From a virus, in the IMG/VR virus record IMGVR_UViG_3300042518_000024, positions 1 to 20,050 of that record: a stretch of DNA of 20,050 bases; one strand, written 5' to 3'. The notes under the pieces were generated by a model, which saw only the letters and a program-made list of their open reading frames with translations, ran no database searches and was not told the DNA's origin. Position 1 is the first letter of the stretch, and every line of letters starts with the position of its first letter. Of this stretch, positions 7,801 to 12,685 are shown in pieces. The position numbers were made by a program, and so were the translations under genes.

Positions 7801-8565
7801 ATTACAAGCGCACCAAGCGTAACGGTTACAGCACCTAAAGATACTGGCGTTTTAGATGAAGCGCTGAAAATTGACACGATTTTGCCGGGTTCTTTAGACA
7901 CGATCAAAGCCGAGCCTGTTGTTGTAACAAGCAAATCAATTCTTGACGATAAGCTTAAAAATGATGTTGTTACAACCGAGCCTGTAGTTGTTACGTCAAC
8001 ACCTATTGTTACAACTGACCCTGTCACGGTTACAAGCACCAAATTAAACGAAGACGTTAAAACAGATCCTGTCGTTGTTACCAGTACAAAACTAGATGAT
8101 GTAATTAAGGCCGAGCCTGTTGTTGTAACAAGTACAAAACTAGACGACACAATTAAAACAGAGCCTGTTGTGGTCAAGAGTACGCCGTTAATTGATGAGA
8201 TATTAAAAACCGATGTTGTCACTACTACACCACCGGTAACCACAACAACTCCGCCTATCACTACCACCACTCCAACAATTACGATTCCGCCAATTGTGTT
8301 AGACCCCGGTATAACGGTTAAAACGCCGGTTGGTGTGACAACAACGAAGCCTGATGACACGATGATTTATCAGTACCCAACGGTTGGAGGCCCAGAACTT
8401 CCAACTTATTACGGTATGCCGTATCCTAATTACCTTAGACCTTTTGACCCGTATTTACCTATGGGCCTAGGCGCACTAATGGAGGCAATGTATGGTCAAG
8501 TCTCGCGGGATGGGAATTATCAATCCCTCCAAAATGCCGGGGCCCAAGTTAAAGTCCCGACGTGA
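4846..8565 (+). CDS. Large modular virion protein (1239 aa), possible internal/ejection-type protein
   Basis: Domains in order: residues 1-55, a helical module (YDFVARNLS..LIADKMAEYG..SGYIGIPES); 73-168, an Ala/Glu/Arg/Gln-rich coiled coil; about 165-365, more helical modules; 371-520, three 53-residue repeats with the core NxLxxxQLAxYLGIxPxxI; about 530-680, a globular region; 679-750, a hydrophobic Ala/Gly-rich segment (LPLALAAAFAAPYLLPELIG and onward); about 910-1045, VTVTA-type repeats; 1024-1122, PVVVTST repeats; 1126-1150, Thr/Pro-rich; then a Pro/Tyr-rich C-terminus. The GTG at 4846 is chosen because the next in-frame ATG (4918) would cut the first helical module; the Shine-Dalgarno is weak, so coupling to the upstream gene is likely. 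The size, coiled coil and hydrophobic segment suit an internal virion or DNA-ejection protein, possibly a tape-measure analogue, but no family is recognised. The last 74 bases overlap the next gene in another frame. Confidence 0.85.
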   Translation: MAFNQEVYDFVARNLSNPQLIADKMAEYGVDVSTLSGYIGIPESDVNAYFSNAGISFGPKTISMPDMGSITTAQEEAERLLAQEQEAQAAADQAARDAAIREEAQRSETARLAAEQAEREEAARQEAARLEAARLEAEKTERDRIEAERAQQEAERNEALRQEALNNAVRAAIQNGFTVDELRAIAKDMGLPESMVDQAFTTMVGSKANADIIKEVTALAGGKPIGFDKIVEYADKAKLPYATVADALKSTFKDTTSQQIVDAMVYEKDRQEFSAIGKDITQDGKTVRVVDLGDAIATAIKRGIDPANLAKFYGKKEDEFKTLVNTNLTQIADTVRRAGIDSAQGLSDLLGIDKGLTSTAIKDLDIKTGLSRLTDSKGAIPLDKALEYAAQNKLSNDQLASYLGIKPDVITKYQTDTAITTGLNRLADDKGQVAFDKAIQFASDNNLTIDQLAGYLGIEPGQITQYQTDTRVRSGLDVAAGEDKQLSYDEIIKFAADNKMDLSEVVNYIGTPESRKDLLSGIQSYVTAKEADAKLTGPERLASQLNQITKDGTAAGVWDKNQGWTHHSEKMVDYLSGYGITDLNQVGTRIETRNLPPTGQVTPGEDFRATEGEQAANYVVYYDKVTGKELQAVPQSDNGGMWRFGSEGEGKGSTGYFLGPTQGGGAGITSNWEEKYGAKEYALPLALAAAFAAPYLLPELIGGAVGGVELAALGGEMTAGTGLTGMLMSAGVPAAIAAPTATAIVRGTYQGLVNEAAGGDFAKGFISGGVAPALGQMATNYTYYNLPEELSNSQAVIVSRAVGNAVTQLITNGELNVTQMLSASITPAAIDAVVKASDGALTNAQAKLLVQTVLSGGQNITAMAQNPMAVMNFVQNNSKLIDEIASGTSNTLTTNRITLSGLTDDQQRSLADVSEPGSDISQLASVTVTAGSDTAIGADAMDVIPSGSTTTPTGSVTVTAPSTPIGDQLTVDTVTPGLGLGSSNVITSAPSVTVTAPKDTGVLDEALKIDTILPGSLDTIKAEPVVVTSKSILDDKLKNDVVTTEPVVVTSTPIVTTDPVTVTSTKLNEDVKTDPVVVTSTKLDDVIKAEPVVVTSTKLDDTIKTEPVVVKSTPLIDEILKTDVVTTTPPVTTTTPPITTTTPTITIPPIVLDPGITVKTPVGVTTTKPDDTMIYQYPTVGGPELPTYYGMPYPNYLRPFDPYLPMGLGALMEAMYGQVSRDGNYQSLQNAGAQVKVPT
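5956..6390 (+). repeat. Three 53-residue repeats in the large protein
   Basis: Units begin at 5956, 6115 and 6274 (residues 371, 424 and 477), exactly 159 bases apart. They share the pattern x-R-L-x-D-x-K-G, D-K-A-[LI]-x-[YF]-A, N-x-L-x-x-[DQ]-Q-L-A-x-Y-L-G-I and Y-Q-T-D-T. The third unit is shorter and more diverged. Related single modules occur at the N-terminus and at about residues 165-250. Confidence 0.8.
7915..8211 (+). repeat. PVVVTST repeats in the large protein
   Basis: Four consecutive 48-base units begin at 8020, 8068, 8116 and 8164 and encode 16-residue repeats such as PVVVTSTKLDDVIKAE. Two irregular units precede them (7915-7980 and 7981-8019). They form part of a Thr/Val-rich C-terminal stalk-like region. 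Confidence 0.85.
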
Positions 8566-8740
8566 TGACACTGATTTTATTCAGTATGCAGAAGGTGGGA
8601 AGGTTGGGCTTTACGCCAACATTAATGCAAAGCGCAAGCGTATTGCGGCAGGGTCTGGTGAAAAGATGAGAAAGCCTGGTGCTAAAGGTGCGCCCACGGC
8701 AGACGCATTTCGCAAGTCTGCTCTGACAGCTAAGAGGTAG
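8492..8740 (+). CDS. Small basic conserved phage protein (GSGEKMRKPG family)
   Basis: This 82-residue protein contains MGIINPSKMPGPK, the box YAEGGKVG, and the block GLYANINAKRKRIAAGSGEK followed by MRKPGAKGAPTADAF. The last block is a highly conserved signature of small phage proteins, found in many environmental phages, with no settled function. The start is well supported: GGAGG (8481-8485) lies 6 bases before ATG at 8492. The gene overlaps the last 74 bases of the large upstream gene in a different frame. High Lys/Arg content suggests nucleic-acid contact. Confidence 0.82.
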   Translation: MVKSRGMGIINPSKMPGPKLKSRRDDTDFIQYAEGGKVGLYANINAKRKRIAAGSGEKMRKPGAKGAPTADAFRKSALTAKR

Positions 8741-8742
8741 TC

Positions 8743-9720
8743 ATGGCCTTCACCACTGGGACAACTAATTTTGACCCCAACCTGAATGAGCTTGTAGAGG
8801 AGGCATACGAGCGTTGCGGCAGGGAGTTACGTTCTGGTTATGATCTACGTACTGCACGTCGATCGCTCAACTTGTTGCTTACAGAATGGGCGAATCGCGG
8901 GATAAATTTGTGGACCATGGAGCAAGGTGCTATTCAGCTCTATGCCAATCAAATTACCTACCCATTACCGATTAATACAGTTGATCTTGTTGAAACGATT
9001 ATCCGAACCGGGGAAAGTCAGAACCAGACGGACATCAATATCAGCAGAATCTCCGTTAGTACTTACTCAACCATCCCCAATAAGCTTGCCACGGGGCGGC
9101 CTATTCAGATCTACATTGACAGGCAGGGCGGTCAAACTTATGTCTTTACTGGGACACTTGCGGCTAACATCTCATCCTCTGCTACATCAATACCGATGTC
9201 TAGCCTCACGGGGATACCATATGCAGGATATGCAAACATTGGTGCGGAGACGGTTTATTACTACGGTACTTCAACCCAAGCCGAGAATGTGGCAACTGGT
9301 GTTTCAGCTTATGCAACGCTTGATAATGTGGTGCGCGGCCAGAACAACACAACGGCTGCATCGCACACATCAGGCGCCACGGTAAGCAATACCAAGTTTC
9401 CAAACGTCACGGTATGGCCAGCCCCAGATCAAGGTTCAATTACGACACCGTATTACACCCTTGTTTATTGGCGTATGAGAAGGCTGCAAGACGCGGGTAA
9501 TGGTGTGAATGTGGAGGACATCCCATTCAGATTCCAAGAGGCTTTGATTGCCGGACTAGCTTATAAGCTATCCATGAAAGTGGAGGGCGGATTAGAGCGC
9601 ATGGCTATGCTGAAGGCTCAGTATGATGAAGCATGGCAGTTAGCGGCAGATGAAGATCGTGAGAAGGCGCCGATCAGGTTTGTGCCAAGGCAGGGATTTT
9701 TAGGTTTTGGGGGCTACTAA
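8743..9720 (+). CDS. Head-tail adaptor, P22 gp4-like, with inserted beta domain
   Basis: This 325-residue protein begins with an N-terminal helical part, LNELVEEAYERCGRE and LRTARRSLNLLLTEWANRGI, then YPLPINTVDLVETI. These features recur in P22 gp4-like tail accessory factors, which bind the portal and close the DNA channel. The C-terminal part PFRFQEALIAGLAYKLSMKV and LKAQYDEAWQLAADEDRE is also typical. Residues about 129-218 interrupt the fold with a beta-rich unit (IGAETVYYYGT and VRGQNNTTAASHTSGATV), a domain also seen in other phage structural proteins; the parent resumes at PNVTVWPAPD. P22 gp4 is about half this length, so the insert partly explains the size. AGAGG precedes the ATG. The family call is from recalled motifs. 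Confidence 0.72.
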   Translation: MAFTTGTTNFDPNLNELVEEAYERCGRELRSGYDLRTARRSLNLLLTEWANRGINLWTMEQGAIQLYANQITYPLPINTVDLVETIIRTGESQNQTDINISRISVSTYSTIPNKLATGRPIQIYIDRQGGQTYVFTGTLAANISSSATSIPMSSLTGIPYAGYANIGAETVYYYGTSTQAENVATGVSAYATLDNVVRGQNNTTAASHTSGATVSNTKFPNVTVWPAPDQGSITTPYYTLVYWRMRRLQDAGNGVNVEDIPFRFQEALIAGLAYKLSMKVEGGLERMAMLKAQYDEAWQLAADEDREKAPIRFVPRQGFLGFGGY

Positions 9721-10145
9721 TGCCTAATAGGTTTGCTAGTGGCAAGTTTGCTATCGCTCAGTGCGATAGGTGCAACTTTCGCTACAAACTTAAGCAACTC
9801 AAGGTGCTTACAATTAAAACCAAGAATGTTAATATCTTGGTGTGTCCAGAATGCTGGGAGGAAGATCAACCTCAGCTACAGTTAGGAATGTGGCCCGTGG
9901 ACGATCCGCAGGCCGTACGGAATCCTCGTCCCGATTCCAATTCGTATTACCAGTCAGGCTACAACGGGATGCAGACGAACAACACGGTAGGAACTAACCC
10001 GCTATATACGGGGGTTCCGCTAGAAGGAAGCCGAACGATCGAGTGGGGCTTCAACCCTGTTGGCGGTGCAAGATCATACGATTACGGCATGACCCCTAAT
10101 CATCTTGTGGGTCAAGCATTGTTGAATAGTGTCACTGTATCTTAG
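9720..10145 (+). CDS. Zinc-ribbon-like small structural protein
   Basis: This 141-residue protein has two Cys pairs, CDRC (residues 15-18) and CPEC (42-45), spaced as in a zinc ribbon or rubredoxin-like knuckle: CDRCNFRYKLKQLK ... VCPECWEEDQPQLQLG. After residue 60 it is Asn/Gly/Tyr/Pro-rich and probably extended (DPQAVRNPRPDSNSYY). The ATG overlaps the previous stop by one base (TAATG). It sits between two adaptor-like genes, so it may be a neck or tail component held together by zinc. I recognise it as a conserved phage protein without an assigned function. Confidence 0.75.
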   Translation: MPNRFASGKFAIAQCDRCNFRYKLKQLKVLTIKTKNVNILVCPECWEEDQPQLQLGMWPVDDPQAVRNPRPDSNSYYQSGYNGMQTNNTVGTNPLYTGVPLEGSRTIEWGFNPVGGARSYDYGMTPNHLVGQALLNSVTVS

Positions 10146-10153
10146 GAGCCGAC

Positions 10154-10324
10154 ATGAAAGATGACATCAAGCAGGACAAAAAGACCGCGGCTGCTGCGGT
10201 ACACAAGCATGAAAAAGCCATGCACCCAGGTAAGCCCTTGACCAAAATGCGTAAGGGTGGGCCTACATCAGAGATGATGAAGAAAATGGGTCGCAATCTT
10301 GCACGCGCACGCAACCAGGGGTAA
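10154..10324 (+). CDS. Very small basic phage protein (56 aa)
   Basis: TAGGAG (10143-10148) precedes the ATG at 10154 with normal spacing. The protein is MKDDIKQDKKTAAAAVHKHE, then KAMHPGKPLTKMRKGG, ending MMKKMGRNLARARNQG. Short proteins with the block QDKK...VHKHE..MHPGKPLTK...KGG are common in environmental phage structural clusters. It is highly basic and carries the KGG box seen in several neighbours. Function is unknown. Confidence 0.75.
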   Translation: MKDDIKQDKKTAAAAVHKHEKAMHPGKPLTKMRKGGPTSEMMKKMGRNLARARNQG

Positions 10325-10327
10325 TCC

Positions 10328-10588
10328 ATGGCCAAATACTCCATGAAAATTGGTGGTAAGGAAGTGGGGCCAGCATCCACTTATGCCGAGCCGCATACGA
10401 TGACCGGCGCCAAGGTTGTTGCCTCGCCCAATCCGGGTAAAGAAATGCCTTACAACATGCCAAAAGACTGGCAACCTACGCACGGTGTAGCAATGAATCC
10501 CAATAATCAGGTTAAGACTTCAGGGATTAAGATGCGTGGTGCTGGTGCTGCTACCAAAGGTACGATGTGCCGGGGGCCGATGGCGTGA
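10328..10588 (+). CDS. Small basic protein with GAATKG C-terminus
   Basis: This 86-residue protein begins MAKYSMKIGGKEVGPASTYA; AGGGG lies upstream of the ATG. Its C-terminus, GIKMRGAGAATKGTMCRGPM then A, is a conserved ending in small phage proteins, with Gly and basic residues reminiscent of the GKTKG peptides of the 3200-4839 genes but not identical. The middle is Pro/Asn-rich with no recognisable fold. The stop overlaps the next gene's GTG as GTGA. Function is unknown. Confidence 0.75.
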   Translation: MAKYSMKIGGKEVGPASTYAEPHTMTGAKVVASPNPGKEMPYNMPKDWQPTHGVAMNPNNQVKTSGIKMRGAGAATKGTMCRGPMA

Positions 10589-11259
10589 ACTGGGGAGAGT
10601 TAAAAACCCAGATTCAGGACTACATGGAGACGACGTTCTCCGTTGATAGCCTATCTACGTTTGCTCAACAAGCAGAGCAGCGGATCTTTAATACGATCCA
10701 ATTTCCTAGCTTGAGAAAGAACGTCACGGGTGCTTGCTCTGCCAATAACATGTACCTACAGTGTCCGTCTGATTTTCTGGCGCCGTATTCTATGGCGGTC
10801 ATTGATTCGGATGGTTCATATCATTACTTGCTTAACAAAGATGTGAACTTTATTAGGGAATCGTTTCCTATTCCAACCGGCGCAGGGAATACTGGCAGGC
10901 CGTATTGTTATGCTTTATTTGGCCCGGACCAGCCTACCTTTCCCAAGGAGCTGACATTTATATTGGGGCCGACGCCGGATCTAAGCTACAACATTGAGTT
11001 GCATTACTTTTTTTATCCGGCATCAATTTCCGACGGGGATGTGGATGCAACAACAACTTGGCTTAGTGATAACTTTGACTCAGTCTTGTTGTATGGAAGT
11101 CTTGTTGAGGCAAGTACATTCCTAAAGCTTGAGCAAGATTTAATGGCTAATATCAATGCCAAGTACAAAGAAGCATTGATACTAGCCAAGCGCCTTGGTG
11201 ATGGGCTTGAGCGGATGGATGCTTACAGGTCTGGGCAGGTGCGGGATAAGGTGGTGTAA
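10585..11259 (+). CDS. Head-tail adaptor / neck protein, SU10-adaptor-like
   Basis: This 224-residue protein begins (start called as Met) MNWGELKTQIQDYMETTFS, followed by FAQQAEQRIFNTIQFPSLRK, LQCPSDFLAPYSMAVI, ELTFILGPTPDLSYNIELHY, and near the end NFDSVLLYGSLVEAST. This set is typical of a phage adaptor family related to that of phage SU10, which joins portal and tail. GTG at 10585 is preferred over the in-frame GTG at 10567 because GGGGG lies 8 bases upstream, the start overlaps the previous stop (GTGA), and related proteins begin at the corresponding Met-Asn/Thr. Two adaptor-like genes in the same cluster fit a short-tailed or SU10-like virion. Confidence 0.75.
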   Translation: MNWGELKTQIQDYMETTFSVDSLSTFAQQAEQRIFNTIQFPSLRKNVTGACSANNMYLQCPSDFLAPYSMAVIDSDGSYHYLLNKDVNFIRESFPIPTGAGNTGRPYCYALFGPDQPTFPKELTFILGPTPDLSYNIELHYFFYPASISDGDVDATTTWLSDNFDSVLLYGSLVEASTFLKLEQDLMANINAKYKEALILAKRLGDGLERMDAYRSGQVRDKVV

Positions 11260-11693
11260 TGGCAATCATTCAGACATTGACCACCAGTTTTAAGGTTGAG
11301 GTAGCTCAGGCGCTTCATAACTTTACAATGGGGACGGGCGATGTCTTTAAACTGGCCTTATATACCGCCAACGCGGATCTCGGTGCTTCCACTACTGCGT
11401 ATACAGCATCCGGGGAAGTGTCCTCCAGTGGGACCAATTATTCCGCTGGGGGGATCGCACTCACAAACATCACCCCAGCTTTTCAAGGAACAACTTCTTA
11501 TTGGTCTTTCCAGACTGCGACATTCAGCAATGTCACCCTGACGACCAATGGAGCGTTGATTTATAACTCCACCAATGGTAATCGGAGTGTTGCGGTTTTA
11601 AACTTTGGGGTGAATATTACCAAGGCAGGGCAGGATTTGGTGATTACATTTCCGGCGAATGATGCCACTAACGCCGTTTTGAGGATTGCATGA
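11259..11693 (+). CDS. Conserved phage structural protein (hypothetical)
   Basis: This 144-residue protein overlaps the preceding stop by one base (TAATG). It is beta-rich: FKLALYTANADLGASTTAYT, SGTNYSAGGIALTNITPAF, then SVAVLNFGVNITKAGQDLVI before a short end. The 'F K L A L Y T A x A x L ... Y x A G G ... L' pattern recurs in small phage structural proteins encoded next to adaptor and fibre genes. No catalytic motif is present. It probably takes part in the neck or tail; this is inferred from position. Confidence 0.7.
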   Translation: MAIIQTLTTSFKVEVAQALHNFTMGTGDVFKLALYTANADLGASTTAYTASGEVSSSGTNYSAGGIALTNITPAFQGTTSYWSFQTATFSNVTLTTNGALIYNSTNGNRSVAVLNFGVNITKAGQDLVITFPANDATNAVLRIA

Positions 11694-12211
11694 TGAATAA
11701 AGCTTTAGCAACCGGCAAGTATTATGTGACTTGCCATGACAAAGATGGCAACCTGAAATGGACTGCCGAATCTCAGAATCTTGTGGTGAATGCTGGTCTT
11801 CAGTACATGGCCGGTGTTGCGCTAACAAGCACTGCACAAATTACAACTTGGTACATCGGTCTTTATGGCGCTGCTGCCAGTAATACGCCAGCCGCAGGGG
11901 ATACGATGTCGTCGCATTCTGGATGGACTGAGATTGATTGCTACAGTAATGCAAACCGGCCCACGGCTACGTTTGCAGCGGCAACCAATGCAGATCCATC
12001 GGTAGTTACGAACAGTGCGAATCCAGCCGTGTTTAACATTGATGCAACGGCTACGGTTGGCGGGGCTTTCCTAACAAGCGATAACACAATCCTTGGCACA
12101 ACAGGTACGCTGTTTTCAGCAGCAGATTTCCAAGCGCCGGGGGATAGGTCAGTAGTATCTGGCGATGTGCTTTCGGTTAGTTATGTGTTCAGTCTTGACG
12201 GAACGCCATGA
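11690..12211 (+). CDS. Conserved phage structural protein (hypothetical)
   Basis: This 173-residue protein begins ATGATG at 11690; the first ATG overlaps the previous stop (ATGA) and the second is at 11693, with GAGG upstream. Features: GKYYVTCHDKDGNLKWTAES, QNLVVNAGLQYMAGVAL, TTWYIGLYGAA, GWTEIDCYSNANRPT and a C-terminal VSGDVLSVSYVFSL. The block 'N.V...GL.Y.......Q...WY.GL' followed by 'W.E...Y....RPT' is a recurrent phage structural family, often found with the preceding gene. The role is probably in the neck or tail; unproven. Confidence 0.72.
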   Translation: MMNKALATGKYYVTCHDKDGNLKWTAESQNLVVNAGLQYMAGVALTSTAQITTWYIGLYGAAASNTPAAGDTMSSHSGWTEIDCYSNANRPTATFAAATNADPSVVTNSANPAVFNIDATATVGGAFLTSDNTILGTTGTLFSAADFQAPGDRSVVSGDVLSVSYVFSLDGTP

Positions 12212-12675
12212 GTGGTTGGGGTTCTGGATACTGGGGGCAAGGTGCTTGGGGGGCTTCTGTTCTTTCGGCATCTGTCTCAGAGTCTGTACTTGGGACGGAG
12301 CAAGTTAGTGCTACACCGACTTACAAGTCAGCGATATCCGAAACCATTCTTGGTACGGACAGCATATCGGCCAATCCTATTTGGTTTGGCGTTATTCAGG
12401 AGTCAGTGCTTGGCACTGAAACATTTAGTTCTGTACCAACTTACGCAGGCGTTATACAAGAAACTGTTTTGGGTACAGAGACAGTTTCAAGCAGTACAAA
12501 CTTTGGTGCCGCAGTGATTGAATCTAGCGCAATAACGGATCAAAATCGCGGTATTAAAACAGTGTTTGTGGCGGTATCAGAAACAGCAGTAGGAACCGAT
12601 TCGGTTTCTGGGGCGCTGAACTGGGAGATTATCAATACCACCCAGACAGCAAACTGGACACCTATCACGACATAA
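12208..12675 (+). CDS. Repeat-built structural protein, six ~20-residue units
   Basis: This 155-residue protein starts MSGWGSGYWGQGAWG, a Trp/Gly-rich segment seen at the start of other phage structural proteins. Residues 21-142 are then six imperfect repeats of about 20 residues with the core [SA]x[SQ]E[ST][VI]LGT[ED]x[VFI]S. The fifth copy (102-121) is the most diverged and lacks LGT. It ends WEIINTTQTANWTPI. The ATG overlaps the previous stop (ATGA). It sits just before the long fibre gene and may form an elongated beta structure such as a fibre connector. No function is known. Confidence 0.75.
   Translation: MSGWGSGYWGQGAWGASVLSASVSESVLGTEQVSATPTYKSAISETILGTDSISANPIWFGVIQESVLGTETFSSVPTYAGVIQETVLGTETVSSSTNFGAAVIESSAITDQNRGIKTVFVAVSETAVGTDSVSGALNWEIINTTQTANWTPITT
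12268..12633 (+). repeat. About six 60-63 bp coding repeats
   Basis: Units begin near 12268 and 12328 and then about every 60 bases. Each encodes a variant of VSESVLGTEQVSATPTY. They are diverged at the DNA level (for example cttgggacggag, cttggtacggac, cttggcactgaa), so the repeat is old rather than recent. Confidence 0.75.
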
Positions 12676-12685
12676 GGACGTTGAC

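Noticed and set aside
8020-8211. Regular 48-base direct repeats resembling a CRISPR-like array
   Set aside because: Repeats are contiguous, in frame, without unique spacers, and encode a 16-residue protein repeat.
7746-8360. Long minus-strand open frame (204 codons) opposite the Thr/Val repeats
   Set aside because: It is the mirror of a repetitive Thr/Val coding region; the product is Val/Thr/Ser low complexity with no ribosome-binding site, and every supported gene is on the + strand.
4846-8565. Calling the large protein a tape measure protein outright
   Set aside because: Size and coiled coil fit, but two adaptor-like genes suggest a short-tailed virion and no tape-measure motif or preceding tail chaperone frameshift was seen.
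9751-9769. Hairpin CTATCGC-TCAGT-GCGATAG
   Set aside because: It lies within conserved codons of the zinc-ribbon gene (including the first CxxC) and a 7-bp stem there is likely incidental.
12212-12517. Alternative-frame ORF of 101 codons overlapping the repeat protein
   Set aside because: It is a frame-shifted reading of the 60-base repeats; the main frame carries the conserved repeat and the coupled start.
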